A DNA stretch of 64,000 nt, from the NCBI GenBank assembly GCA_963792175.1, contig CAWBVG010000014.1, positions 62,001 to 126,000 on the forward strand. Direction: 5' to 3'. Positions 1-13,111 of the stretch are shown in pieces. Numbering within the stretch: position 1 is the first letter of the stretch; each line of letters opens with the position of its first letter. The notes below the pieces were generated by a model. That model was not told the origin of the DNA and made no database searches. It saw nothing but the letters and a program-made list of their open reading frames with translations. The stretch comes from CAWBVG01 sp963792175. Its GTDB lineage: Bacteria; Acidobacteriota; Vicinamibacteria; Vicinamibacterales; CAVVIG01. The translations under genes and the position numbers were made by a program.

Positions 1-750
1 CGCGCATCGCGATCGACGACCACCGATCACGTCAAAGTCGGTCCGCAGGACACCGTCGTGCTGTCCGCGCGCTCGATTCCTGGCAACGAGAAGGCGATCG
101 GCCGCGTCATCAACCACCTCGCGCGCCGCGGCGCGGACGTGATCTACGAGGGCATCAAGCACGTCCACGTGTCCGGCCACGGCAGCGAAGAGGAACTGAA
201 GCTCATGCTCTCGCTGGTCCGGCCGCGCTACTTCGTGCCAGTGCACGGCGAGTACCGCCAGCTGTCGCAGCACGCGCGAATCGCCGAGCGGGTGTTCGCG
301 GGACGCGATCCGAAGCCGGAGATTCTGCTCGTCGAGAACGGCGACCTGATTCATCTGGACGCCGACGGCGCCCGCATCGCCGGCAAGGCGCCGGTCGGTC
401 GCGTGCTGATCGACGACACCCGTACGGGCGAAGTCGGCGACGAGGTGCTGCGCGATCGCCGTCATCTCGCGGAGGACGGCCTGGTGGTGCCGGTGGTGGC
501 GATCAACAAGCAGACCGGCGCGCTCGAGGGGGTGCCCGAGATCATCACGCGCGGATTCGTCATGGAGAACAGCCAGGCGCTGCTCGCGGACGGCGCGCGC
601 TTCCTCAGCGACGTCGTGGACCAGGCCAGCGTCGAGGAGCGGACCGATCAGGGTCTGATCAAGGAGAAGCTGCGCGTCGAGCTGCGCCGGTTTTTCCGCA
701 AGCGCTCGGGACGGCGGCCGTTCGTGCTGCCCGTCATCATGGAGATCTGA
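1..750 (+). CDS. rnj: Ribonuclease J, C-terminal part (cut by window start)
   Basis: RNase J is a cytoplasmic metallo-beta-lactamase/beta-CASP nuclease of mRNA decay and rRNA processing. Seen here: the beta-CASP end and the C-terminal domain. ARSIPGNE is followed by HVHVSGHGSEEEL and PRYFVPVHGEYRQL, which carry family His residues, and then an RNase J C-terminal dimerisation region ending RPFVLPVIMEI. The metal-binding N-terminal half lies outside the window. Near position 27 the frame shifts by +1: RIAIDDHR upstream and HVKVGPQDTVV downstream are in different frames. The gene ends 3 bases before the GTG of ftsK. Family assignment is firm. Confidence 0.9.
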   Translation, partial: RASRSTTTDHVKVGPQDTVVLSARSIPGNEKAIGRVINHLARRGADVIYEGIKHVHVSGHGSEEELKLMLSLVRPRYFVPVHGEYRQLSQHARIAERVFAGRDPKPEILLVENGDLIHLDADGARIAGKAPVGRVLIDDTRTGEVGDEVLRDRRHLAEDGLVVPVVAINKQTGALEGVPEIITRGFVMENSQALLADGARFLSDVVDQASVEERTDQGLIKEKLRVELRRFFRKRSGRRPFVLPVIMEI

Positions 751-753
751 GAC

Positions 754-3123
754 GTGAGCCGATCGACTGTTTCACGCCGGGTCAGCGAATTCGTCGGCGT
801 GGCGCTGTTCGCGGCCGCGCTGATCTGGATCATCTCGCTGGCCAGCTACGAACCCGCGGATCCGGTGTGGTTCTTCAGCAGCGGCGGCGCGCATGCCGCG
901 CCGGCCAACTTCGCCGGACGGGTCGGCGCGTTCCTCGCCGAACTGTCCTTTCAGCTGTTCGGCTACGCGTCGTATCTGGTCCCGGCGCTGATGGTGATCA
1001 TCGGCTGGAACTACTTCTGGTGCCGGACACTGGATGCGCCCGGCACCAAGGCCACCGGCGCGGGGCTGCTCGTCGGCTGCATCAGCGCGTTCCTGGGCCT
1101 GGTGTTCGGCACGCTCGACGTCGCCGGCAAGCCGTTTCGCGCCGGCGGCTACGCGGGCGAGTTTCTCGCCAGGGCGATGTCCGAGTACCTCAATCGGACC
1201 GGCTCGATGATCGTTCTCCTGACGATGATCTTCCTGGCGATCATCATCTCGACGCAGTTCTCGTTCGGACGGTTCTTCGCCGCTTTGATCGCGGCGGTCA
1301 AGATCGGCTCCGTGCGCGGCATCGACAACCTCAAGGCGTGGCGCGAGGAGCGGCGCCGCGAGAAGCAGCGGCGCGAAGTCATCGCCAAGCATACGAAGAA
1401 GGGGCTGGTCCCGGCAGGCGCAGACGCCGCGGGAGCCGACCCGGCGCGCCGTCAAGCGCGATCCAGCCGTCCGAGGTGCCGCGACCCAAACCGCGCCGCA
1501 AGGCTGAGGACGACGACGAGGAGGGCGCACCGGCGAAGGCGCCGCTCTTCGGCGGCCTCAAATCGTTCGCGCCGCCGAAGCCGCCGAAGGTCACCATGCC
1601 GGCCCCGGCGCTGCCGCTGCCCGACCCGGAGCCGATGACCAAAGCGCCGGCCGAGCGGCGCAAGGGCGACTATGCCCTGCCGCCGCTGGCGCTGCTCGAC
1701 GCGCCCAAGACCGAGCGCAAGATCGACGAGCGCGAGCTGATGGACGGCGCGCGCCTGCTGGAAGAGAAATGCCGCGAGTTCTCGGTCGAGGGGTCGGTCG
1801 CGCAGATCCATCCCGGGCCGGTCGTGACCACGTTCGAGTTCAAGCCCGACGCCGGCGTGAAGTACTCGAAGATCACCGGCCTCGCCGACGACCTGTGTCT
1901 GGCGATGCAGGCCGAGTCGGTCTTGATCGACCGCATTCCCGGCAAGTCGACCGTCGGCATCCAGATTCCCAACCGCACCCGCGAACAGATTTCGCTGCGC
2001 GAGCTGCTGGAGTCGGAAGCCTACCGGCGCTCGACCTCCAAGCTGACGCTGGCGCTCGGCAAGACGATTCACGGCGAGCCGTACCTCTTCGACCTCGCGC
2101 ACGATGCCGCACCTGCTGATCGCCGGTTCGACGGGCGCCGGCAAGTCCGTCGGCATCAACGGCATGCTGACCAGCATCCTGTACCGCGCGACGCCGGACG
2201 ACGTGCGGATGATCATGATCGATCCGAAGCGCCTCGAGCTCGGCATGTACGACGACATCCCGCACTTGATGACACCGGTGGTCGTCGATCCCAAGCAGGC
2301 GGCCAACGCGCTGCGCTGGGCCGTGCGCGAGATGGAAGAGCGCTACAAGACGCTCGCGGCGGCCGGCGTGCGCAACATCGAGCAGTACAACCGGAACATC
2401 CAGCAGGCGATCGCCGAGAAGCGCACGCCGCAGGATGGCGAGACGCCGAAGCCGCTGTCGTTTCATCGTCGTCGTCATCGACGAACTCGCGGACCTGATG
2501 ATGGTCGCCAGCAACGAGGTGGAGGAATCGATTGCCCGACTCGCGCAGATGGCGCGCGCCGTCGGCATCCATCTGATTCTGGCGACACAGCGGCCGTCGG
2601 TCGACGTCATCACCGGCCTCATCAAGGCGAACCTGCCGACGCGGATCGCGTTCCGCGTCGCCTCGAAGATCGACTCGCGCACGATTCTCGACGGCAACGG
2701 CGCGGAGCAGTTGCTCGGCAAGGGCGACATGCTGCTGCTGCCGCCGGCCTCGTCGCGGTTCATCCGGCTGCACGGGCCGTACATCTCGGAACAGGAGAGC
2801 GCGCGCCTCGCGAGCTTTCTGCGCAAGCAGGGCAAGCCGATCTACGACGAGACGATCACCGCCGAGGAGAAGATCGCCGACCGACGCCGTCGAGATGGAC
2901 AAGGACGACCTCTACGACGAAGCCGCCCGCATCGTCGTGCCAGAGCGGCCAGGCGTCGATCTCGTACCTGCAGCGGCGGCTGCGCATCGGCTTCAGCCGC
3001 GCCGCGCGGCTGGTCGACATGATGGAGATGGAAGGGCTCGTGTCGCCGGCCGCCGGCGGAAAAGCGCGCGAAGTGCTCGTCGACAAGCAGTACTTCGACG
3101 AAGTGGACGCACAGCTGAGGTGA
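754..3123 (+). CDS. ftsK: DNA translocase FtsK/SpoIIIE (frame broken about five times)
   Basis: Pumps chromosomal DNA through the closing septum and promotes dimer resolution by XerCD. GTG start. About four N-terminal membrane helices (roughly residues 15-175) are followed by a short Pro/Lys-rich linker. The motor domain has Walker A GSTGAGKSVGING near 2125 and Walker B FIVVVIDELADLMM near 2465. A C-terminal winged-helix gamma domain (SISYLQRRLRIGFSRAARL) ends at 3123. Continuity needs shifts near 1450 (-1), 2103 (+1), 2460 (+1 in a T run), 2887 (+1) and 2941 (+1). All domains are present in order, so the breaks look like sequence errors, not decay. About 790 residues, normal for a short-linker FtsK. 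Confidence 0.9.
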
Positions 3124-3133
3124 GGGTAGCACT

Positions 3134-4987
3134 ATGACACGCGCACGGATTCTCCTGCTTGGCGGCCTGGCCGGGCTCTACCTTCTTTCGGGAGTGACCG
3201 TCATCGCCGCACCGCCCGTCGCCGCGATGTACGTCGACGCGATGGCGCGTGAAAAGGCGATTCGCGTCGCGCTCGCCGACCCGAACGCGCCGCTCAAGCT
3301 CGAAGAGGTCCGCGCGGTCGTCCGCGCCTACGAAGCGATCGTCGCGCAGTACCCGGCGAGCGGCTACAGCGACAACGCGCTGTGGCAGGCCGGACACCTG
3401 GCGCTCGACGCCTTCTGGCGTTTCGGCCAGGCGCAGGACAAGGACACCTGCGTGCGATTGCTGCAGCGGCTGGTCACGGCCTATCCGACCAGCAAGCTCG
3501 CGAAGCAGGTCCCGGCGGAACTGCGGCAGACTGCCGTCGCTGTCCAGCGAGCCGCGCCCCCGCCCGCGGCCGCGCCAGCGCCAGAGCCCGGCGCCGGTGC
3601 CGGCGGCCACGAGCAGCACGGCGGCACGCGTTGCCCCACCGCGGCCGGCGTCGAGCTCGATCGCCACGATTCGTGACATCCGCCGCAGCGTGCTGCCTGA
3701 TGCCGTTCGCGTCACCATCGAGCTGGACGGCGAAGTCCCGTTCCACGACGAGCGGATTTCCGATCCGACGCGCGTCTTTCTGACCTGCCCGGTACACGGC
3801 CGGCTCCCGCGCTTCTCGATCGGACACTGCGGTTCGAGAGCGACGCCGATATCGTGCGGCAGGTGCGCCTCGGCCGGCATCCCAACAACACGACGCGCGT
3901 CGTGCTCGACGCGGACGGGGTCTCGAGCTACAGCGTCTACCCGCTCTACAACCCGTACCGTCTGGTGATCGATTGCGTGCGAGGCAAGGCCTTGAACACC
4001 GCCTCGGCGGCTCTGGCCGCGCAACGGGTCGCGATCTGGCTGCGGTCCGCGCCGGCCGTCACGCCGCAGCACGGTGTGATCCTCGCCACCGCACGCTCCT
4101 CCGTTGTAGAGGTCGTCGCGCCGCCACCGCTGCCGCCGCCGCACGTGCCGGTGCCCGCGACGACGACAGCGTCAGCGGCGCCAGCGACGCCAGTGGCGCC
4201 GCCGGTCGTAGCGACCACCACGGCGCCTCCGCCGGCGGAGCCGCCGACCAGGAATGTGGCGGGCGGACTATCGATCGCGCGTCAGCTCGGGCTGGGCGTT
4301 TCGCGGATCGTCATCGATGCCGGACACGGCGGTCACGATCCAGGCGCGAAAGGCAAAGGCGTCACGGAGGCCGAGCTCGTGCTCGACGTGGCGCTTCGCC
4401 TCGAGAAGCTGCTTCAGAAGGTCCCCGGCGTCGATGTCATCCTCACGCGGCGCACCGACGACTTCATTCCGCTGCCCGAGCGGACTGCGATCGCCAATCG
4501 CGAAGGCGCCGACCTGTTCCTGTCGATCCACGCCAACGCCAGCAGCAGCACGCAGGCGCACGGCATCGAGACCTACTTCCTGAACTTCGCGAACAATCAG
4601 AGCGAGGCGGCGGTCGCGGCGCGCGAGAACGCGACCTCGGCGCAGGCGATGGGCGCGCTGCCGGACTTCGTGAAAGCCATCGCGCTGAACAACAAGCTCG
4701 ACGAGTCGCGCGATTTCGCCACGCAGGTGCAGCGCGCGATGGTTGAACGGCTGAGACCCTCGAATCGGACGCTGCGAGACCTCGGCGTCAAGCAGGCGCC
4801 GTTCGTGGTCCTCATCGGCGCGGTGATGCCGAGCGTGCTCGCCGAGATGTCGTTCGTGACGAACCCGCAGGAAGCGCGGCTGCTGAAGGGGAATGTCTAC
4901 CGGCAGCGGATCGCCGAGGCGCTGTTCGACGCGATTCGGAAGTACCAGACGTCCCTGAAGGGCGCGACCAGCGTCGCGTCGCAGTAG
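3134..4987 (+). CDS. N-acetylmuramoyl-L-alanine amidase, AmiC type with AMIN domain
   Basis: Cleaves the amide bond between peptide and MurNAc in septal peptidoglycan. The start at 3134 gives a hydrophobic N-terminal export signal. A TPR-like region follows (about residues 35-130, YEAIVAQYPASGYSDNALWQ). Then come a Pro/Ala linker, an AMIN domain (VRLGRHPNNTTRVVLD) and a second Pro/Ala linker. The Amidase_3 zinc domain runs from about 4300, with zinc ligands in DAGHGGHDPGA, TEAELVLDV and SIHANAS. Two frame breaks are needed: +1 in a C run near 3592 and -1 near 3780. Placement after ftsK fits a division role. Confidence 0.88.
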
Positions 4988-4999
4988 GCACCACACGCT

Positions 5000-5278
5000 C
5001 TAACCGCAGAGCCCGCGGAGCGCGCAGAGAACATATTCTCTCTGCGATCTTTGCGATCTCCGCGGTTTCTGAGGCCGGCCCGTTCGCGTTACAGGCCCTG
5101 AGCGCGAGCGGATCCAGAACAGCACGCTGCCGAAGATCAGCGCCGCGACCAGCGCTCCCAGCACCAGGACGCCCGTCAGCCCGAGCGAGCCGAGAAGAAC
5201 GTCCGCCAGGCCGCCGAGCTCCTTGTTGGCCGGCTCGATGATCTTCACGACAATCGGTTTCTGCTCGGACTGCACCAT
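5000..5278 (-). CDS. Small single-span membrane protein with repeat-encoded tail
   Basis: 92 residues. A polar N-terminus (MVQSEQKPIVVKIIEP) and a short amphipathic stretch precede one strong membrane helix (about residues 30-54, rich in Leu, Val and Ala). Arg residues follow (FWIRSRSG), suggesting an inner-membrane protein with the C-terminus in the cytoplasm. The last 25 or so residues are read through the adjacent hairpin repeat and look non-native. The ancestral protein probably ended near residue 65. No clear Shine-Dalgarno and no recognised family. Function unknown. It is flanked on both sides by near-identical repeat copies. Confidence 0.6.
   Translation of the reverse strand: MVQSEQKPIVVKIIEPANKELGGLADVLLGSLGLTGVLVLGALVAALIFGSVLFWIRSRSGPVTRTGRPQKPRRSQRSQREYVLCALRGLCG
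5002..5067. repeat. 66-bp hairpin repeat, copy 1
   Basis: An imperfect inverted repeat. The left arm begins AACCGCAGAGCCCGCGGAG and the right arm ends GATCTCCGCGGTT, with an ATATT-containing centre. A 66-bp copy differing at only three positions lies at 5299-5364. It sits between two convergent genes and could act as a bidirectional terminator. Its left edge supplies the stop codon of the minus-strand small membrane gene. Confidence 0.85.
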
Positions 5279-5298
5279 CAGCTATCAGCTAAACCTCT

Positions 5299-5364
5299 AA
5301 CCGCAGAGCCCGCGGAGCGCGCAGAGAACATATTCTCTCTGCGATTTCCGCGATCTCCGCGGTT
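5299..5364. repeat. 66-bp hairpin repeat, copy 2
   Basis: Same 66-bp hairpin as at 5002-5067, in the same orientation, with three substitutions in the right arm. It lies between the small membrane gene and the end of pepA. A degenerate single arm of the same family is visible at 45042-45074. Confidence 0.85.
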
Positions 5365-5379
5365 TCCAAGCGCCGGCTG

Positions 5380-6902
5380 TCAGCCTTCACTCTTCATCGC
5401 GAACGCCAGCTCGGCGAGCGTTCGCACGGCGACGCCGCTGGCGCCTTTGGGTTGGAAGGGCTTCGCCTCCTCCGTCCACGCGGTGCCGGCGATGTCGAGA
5501 TGCGCCCATGGCAGATCGCCGGCGAATTCTTTCAGGAACATCGCCGCCGTAATCGATCCGGCCGGCCGGCCGCCGGTGTTCGTGAAGTCAGCGATCTCGC
5601 TCTTCAACTGCTCCTTGTAGTCGTCGAACATCGGCATCGGCCAGACCCGGTCGCCGGCCCGATCGGCAACCTTGCGGACGCGCTCCACCCACTCCGGCGG
5701 CGTTCCGAACAGGCCGCTCGTGCTCTTGCCGAGCGCGACGACGACGGCGCCGGTGAGCGTCGCGACGTCCACGAGGTGTGTGGCCCCCAGTTGCCGCGCG
5801 TACCACAGCCCGTCGCCGAGGATGAGGCGACCTTCTGCGTCGGTGTTGATCACTTCCACCGTCTTGCCGGCGGCGCTCTTCAGGATGTCGCCCGGCTTGA
5901 TCGCCCGGCCGCCTGGCATGTTCTCCGTCGTCGGCACGACGCCGATGACGCGTACCGGCGCCTTCAGCAGCGCAATCGCCCGCATGGCGCAGGCGACCGC
6001 GGCGCCGCCCGCCATGTCGTCCTTCATCTGCTCCATCTTTTCCGCCGGCTTGAGCGAGATGCCGCCGGTGTCGAACGTGATGCCCTTGCCGACCAGGCCG
6101 AGCACCGGAGCCTCGGGAGCCCCGGCGGATCGTGGCGGAACACGATCAAGCGGGGCGGCTCGCTGCTGCCGCGCGCGACGCCCAGCAGCAGGCCCATGCC
6201 CAGCTTCTCGATCTGCTGTTCGTCGAGAATTTCGACTTTGACGCCTGCATCCGACGCGATGGCCGCGGCTCGCTTCGCAAACTCGCGGGGAGTCAGCGTG
6301 TTGCCCGGCTCGTTCGCGAGCTCGCGCGCGAGGTTGCACGATTCGCCGAGAATCCGGCCGCGGGCGACCGCACGTCCCGCCCGCTCCACCACGTCGCCAC
6401 CGCCTTCGACGACAACGGTCCAGGCGGGCGGCGGAGCCGGGGGTTGATCGCCGGCCAGCGACGTCTTGTAGGCGCCGCTGTAAAACTCCGACAGCGTCAA
6501 CCCCTCGGATGCGGCTTGTGCCAGTTCCGCGACGTCGCCCCGCCCGCGGACTACGAATGCCACGCTGCCGACGCGTTTCTGGCGGGCTGCGAGACCAGCC
6601 GCGGCCGCGAGCTTTCGGATGAGCTCGCCGCCACACTCGTCCTGTCGCCCCGCCCCGATCAGCGCCACGCGCCGCGCTCGCCATTGGCGATCGGTGAACG
6701 GCGTCACGAGGATCTCGAACGGTTTGCCCTGAAACTCGCGGCTCGTCAGCGCGCGCGCAATTTCGCCACCCGTCGCGGCATCGAGTCCGGGTACGGCGGA
6801 GCTGGGATCGTCGAACCACGGGACGACCAGAAGGTCCGCCGTTGCCGCCGAAAGTGGGTCGTTCACGCAGCTGATCGAGGTCGAAGTCATCGCAGTGGGC
6901 AT
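5380..6902 (-). CDS. pepA: Leucyl aminopeptidase, M17 family (one frameshift)
   Basis: Two-metal cytosolic aminopeptidase that removes N-terminal residues from peptides. The N-terminal macro-like domain starts MPTAMTSTSISC. The catalytic C-terminal domain contains VGKGITFDTGGISLKPA, KDDMAGGAA and the M17 signature NTDAEGRL. The expected Lys, Asp and Glu metal ligands are visible. A -1 shift near 6125 (within a PPGAPEAPV stretch) separates the halves. The ATG at 6902 lies 7 nt after a GATAAT -10 hexamer, suggesting a leaderless message. Total about 507 residues, normal for the family. Confidence 0.9.
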
Positions 6903-6909
6903 CGCTCGT

Positions 6910-6915
6910 ATTATC
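6910..6915 (-). promoter_or_regulatory. -10 element of pepA, likely leaderless
   Basis: On the minus strand the hexamer GATAAT (5 of 6 to TATAAT) ends 7 nt before the pepA ATG, so transcription would start at or next to the start codon. No convincing -35 was found. Confidence 0.45.
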
Positions 6916-6926
6916 CCTGATGCAGC

Positions 6927-6955
6927 TTGCCCGCGACCAATGCGGACGGTACAAT
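6927..6955 (+). promoter_or_regulatory. Sigma-70 promoter for the PKD-like gene
   Basis: TTGCCC (-35), a 17-nt spacer and TACAAT (-10, 5 of 6) lie 33 nt upstream of the ATG at 6989. Divergent from the pepA promoter. Confidence 0.5.
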
Positions 6956-6988
6956 TGAGTGCAGTTCCTGCCGGCGAGGATTTGAGTC

Positions 6989-7444
6989 ATGACACACGTG
7001 CGGCGTTACGCGTCGGCCGGCGCCGTCTGCCTGGGATTGGCGGCTGCGCCGTGGTCCATCGCGGCACAGAAGCCCGACACGAAAGACTCGCCCGAGTCAC
7101 AGCGCCCGAAGCTTTCGCTGAAAGCGCAGCCGATGATCGCGATCTCGCCCGCGCGGGTCGTCCTCACGGCGGAGCTGATGGGCGGCGCCAACGACTACGA
7201 AGAGTACTACTGCCCCGCGGTCGTCTGGGCGTGGGGCGACGGCACCGAGTCGGAGAATTCGACGGACTGCGCGCCGTACGAACCCGGCAAGTCTGAGATC
7301 AAGCGACGCTTCACCGTCCAGCACGTCTTCAACCGCCAGGGCATGTACCGTGTGACCTTCCGGCTCAAGCGCCACGACAAGGCGGTGGGCTTCGCGACCG
7401 TCAACGTGCAGATCCGCCCCGGTCTCCGCGAAGGCGGTCAGTAG
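6989..7444 (+). CDS. Secreted protein with PKD-like fold
   Basis: 151 residues. Signal peptide MTHVRRYASAGAVCLGLAAA is followed by a cleavage region near WSIAAQ. The mature part is a single Ig/PKD-like beta sandwich: VWAWGDGTESENS matches the PKD WDFGDG-type turn, and the HVFNRQGMYRVTFRL strand follows. PKD domains usually mediate binding or spacing in exported proteins, but here it is the only domain, so the partner is unknown. The promoter is visible upstream. It stands alone between pepA and the permeases. Confidence 0.75.
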   Translation: MTHVRRYASAGAVCLGLAAAPWSIAAQKPDTKDSPESQRPKLSLKAQPMIAISPARVVLTAELMGGANDYEEYYCPAVVWAWGDGTESENSTDCAPYEPGKSEIKRRFTVQHVFNRQGMYRVTFRLKRHDKAVGFATVNVQIRPGLREGGQ

Positions 7445-7561
7445 CGTCCCACAACCGGACAATCGCGACGCCGGCGCCGGCGTGCCGGCGGTTTTTCCCG
7501 CCTTTTTCCGTCGAATCGCCGCGTGCCAACCCTGGCACGCCGCTGGCCTTCTAATCCTCTG

Positions 7562-9997
<2,436 letters not shown>

Positions 9998-9998
<1 letters not shown>

Positions 9999-12425
9999 TG
10001 GAGCGGATCTGGCAAGACGTCCGCTACGCGGGGCGCACCTTCGTACGGTCACCAGGTTTCGTCTCGATCGCGATCGCCACCATCGCGATCGGCGTCGGTG
10101 CCAACGCGGCCATCTTCAGCGTCGTCAACGCCACGTTGTTGCGGCCCCTGCCGTATCCGCGCGCTGGCGAGCTCGTGCTGGTGAGCGGCTCGAACCGGCA
10201 AACCGGTCAATCGAACGGCGACGCCACGCCGGCAAACTTCCTCGACTGGCGCGCCCGCAATCACAGCTTCACGGGGATGGCCGCCTTTCGAGAAGCCAGC
10301 GTCACGCTCAGCGACGGCGATCACCCGGAGCGCCGCCGCGCGGCGATCGTCAACGCCAACTTCTTCGACGTTCTCGAGATCACGGCGGCGCGCGGCCGCA
10401 CGTTCACACCCGAGGATGAAATCCACGGCGCACCTGCGTACGGCCGTGATCAGCGACGCGCTGTGGCGGGAGCGGTTCGGCGGCCGGCCGGACGCGATCG
10501 GGCAGCGTGTGCGCTTCGACAACGAGACCTACACGATCGTCGGCATCATGCCGCCCGGCATCGATTACCCAGGAAAAGCGCAGGTCTGGGTCCCGCCGCA
10601 CTGGCCTGTGCCCGACGATCCGCTGCTGTCCGCGGCCCAGGATCCGTCCACGCAGCGCAATCACGGGTATTTCTTCGTGCTCGCACGACTGAAGCCTGGC
10701 GTCACCGACAAGGGTGCCGCGGCGGATATGGACGCGGTCGCCGCCGCCATGGAACGCGACTACCCGACGACCAATCAAAACGTCGGCGCGACGCTCGTCG
10801 GCTTGCGGCAGGATCTGCTCGATGGCGACATCCGGACGACCACGCTGCTGCTGTTTGCAGCGGTCGGCCTGCTCCTGCTGATCGCCGCCGCCAATGTCTC
10901 CGGCCTGCTGATGGCGCGCGCGTCGGCGCGGCATCAGGAAATTGCGCTCCGGGTGGCGCTCGGGGCGTCGCGCGGTCGAATTGTCGGACAACTGCTCACC
11001 GAAAGCCTGCTGCTCGCCGCCATCGGCGGCGTCTCCGGGGTGCTGCTCGCCATGTGGCTGGTGCCAGCCCTGGTCTCGCTCAGTCCCAGCGATCTCGCGG
11101 TGGCGGGAGAGGTGACGATCGATCGGAACGTGCTGCTGTTCGGCCTCGGGTTGTCGACGATCACCGGCCTGCTGTTTGGCCTGGCGCCCGCCAGGCAGAT
11201 GAGCCGGCTCAACGTCAACGAGGATCTCAAACAGACCGCGCGTGGCAGCGCGAGCGCGCGGCAGCGGCGCCTGCGCGGCGTCCTCGTCGCGGGAGAAATC
11301 GCACTCTCGCTGGTGCTGCTGGTGGCCGCGGGACTGACCGTCCGCAGCTTCATCCAGGTGCAGCGCGTGTCCAGCGGCTTCGATCCGGAGCACGTGCTGA
11401 CGCTTGGGATCGCGCCTGGATCGACGCGTCACACGCCGGCGCAGCGGGCGGAATTCTGGGAGCGGGTCGTCCGGGCCGTGAGCCAGGTGCCCGGCGTCCA
11501 GCGCGCGGCCGCGATCAGCCGGCTGCCGCTGCTGCCCGGCAACAGCACGCGCGGCCTCGCGATCAAGGACCTGCCGCCCAACGTTCAGGCGACCGCCAAC
11601 TATCGAACGGCATCGCCCGACTATTTCGGGGTGATGGGGATCCCGCTGCTGCGCGGCCGATGGTTCGAGGACGGCGACCGCGAAGGACGGCCGCGAGTCG
11701 CCATCATCAGCAGCTCGATGGCGCAGCGGTACTGGACCGGTCGCGATCCGATCGGCCAGCACTTTCAGATCGACGTGCCCGGCCCGGAATACACCGTCGT
11801 GGGCGTCGTCGGCGATGTTCGCTCCGCGTCGCTCGAGCTCGCGCCGCAGCCAACGTTGTACGTGCCCTACCGTCAGGATGCGTTTCCATCGATGGTGATC
11901 GTCGCGAAAACGCCGGCGGCCGCGTCAGCGATGACCAATGCCATCCGCGCCGCGATCTGGCAGGTCGACAAGGATCAGCCGGTAGGGGCGGTGTTGACGA
12001 TGGACGAGCAGCTGTCCCACTCGCTGCAGCGGCGGCGTTTCAGCGTCACCCTGCTGTCGATCTTCGGCGCGGTCGCGGCGCTGCTCGCGGCGGTCGGCCT
12101 GTATGGCGTGCTGGCCTTCATCGTGGCGCAGCGGCGTCGCGAGATTGGCGTGCGCATGGCGCTGGGCGCGACCGGCCGCGACGTCATCCGGGACGTGTTG
12201 GGCCACGGCCTGCGGCTCGCGGCGTTCGGCGTGTCGATCGGCCTCGCGCTCGCGCTGGCGATCACGCGGTTGATGGCGGCGCTGCTGTTCGGCACGAGCC
12301 CGACGGACGTCGCCACATTCGCGGGGGCCGCGACGCTTCTCGCCCTGATTGCCGCGATCGCCAGCCTGATACCGGCGCTCCGCGCGAGCCGTGTCGATCC
12401 GCTGGTGGCGCTGAGAGACGAGTAG
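9998..12425 (+). CDS. ADOP-family permease, second copy
   Basis: About 809 residues after joining a +1 shift near 10435. The architecture matches the upstream copy: N-terminal helix and MacB core starting MERIWQDVRYAGRTFVRSPG, FtsX helices near 10840-11230, a second core and last helices ending RASRVDPLVALRDE. Both periplasmic domains have diverged clearly from the first copy, so this is an old tandem pair. The ATG at 9998 overlaps the preceding stop; a GTG three bases earlier is also possible. The TAG stop is the first three bases of an inverted repeat. Confidence 0.85.
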
Positions 12426-12487
12426 GGGCGGACCGCGTGTCCGCCCTCTTGGCGCGATGGACGGGCCGACACATGGGTCGGCCCCTA
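12423..12487. repeat. TAGGGGC inverted repeat with two inner hairpins
   Basis: The outer arms TAGGGGC (12423-12429) and GCCCCTA (12481-12487) enclose two hairpins: GGGCGGAC with GTCCGCCC, and GGGCCGAC with GTCGGCCC. Both convergent genes take their TAG stop codon from the repeat ends: the permease at 12423 and the DUF4390-like gene at 12487. It may serve as a bidirectional terminator. Confidence 0.8.
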
Positions 12488-13097
12488 CTTCAGCAGGTCC
12501 GCCCCTGACACCTTCCGGCTGCGCGTCTCCGACGTGACACTCTGCAGGTAGTCGCTCACCTGCAGCACGGTCCGGAACACGAGACGGCCGAGCGAACCGA
12601 GGCCGTTGGTCTCGGATTCCTTTCCGAACACCGCATCGCCGGCAGCATCGACCTCGCGCTCGGCGATGGTGCCGAGCGTGACGACGGCGTGAACGTAATA
12701 CTTCTGCGACGCGCTGATGCGATCGCGATTGCCGAGATCCAGCTGTAACGGCAGCGGATTGGGCACGGCGGCATAGCTCGTCGACGAGCCGGCGCCGTCG
12801 GAGATTGACACGTCGCCGCCGGAGACCGCGCGTACCAGACGGAACACGCGCGTAATCGCCGGATACACGAGACGGTCCCAGACCGGCCGGCTCTCCCACA
12901 GCTCGGCCTGCAGGCGCAGGTGCAGGACGTTGCCGCTGTCCAGCATCTTCTTGAACCGCTCGGGCACGCACGTCGCGGACTTCGAGCGTGGTCTGGACGA
13001 TCGTGGACGCCGCGCGCACCTCCTTCACCTGGAGATCGAGCGCCAGCACACGCGAGGCGAGCAGGAAGGCAACGACGAATGCGCAAACAGTGCGCAT
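12485..13097 (-). CDS. DUF4390-like exported protein
   Basis: The ATG at 13097 gives the signal sequence MRTVCAFVVAFLLASRVLA, followed by LDLQVKEV. After a +1 shift near 12968 the protein continues PERFKKMLDSGNVLHLRLQAELWESR to a C-terminus at DLLK. About 203 residues. The arrangement (signal, beta-rich region with a leading extreme-to-LHLRLQ strand, W-rich middle) resembles DUF4390 proteins. Function is unknown. It is exported and sits directly downstream of an Omp85 gene on the same strand (14-nt gap), so a role at the outer membrane is possible. Family call is moderate. Confidence 0.6.
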
Positions 13098-13111
13098 GCT
13101 GATGCGTGACG

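Noticed and set aside
2455..2470. Programmed frameshift in ftsK at a T run
   Set aside because: At least four further unrelated breaks occur in the same gene and many across the window, so systematic sequence error is the simpler cause.
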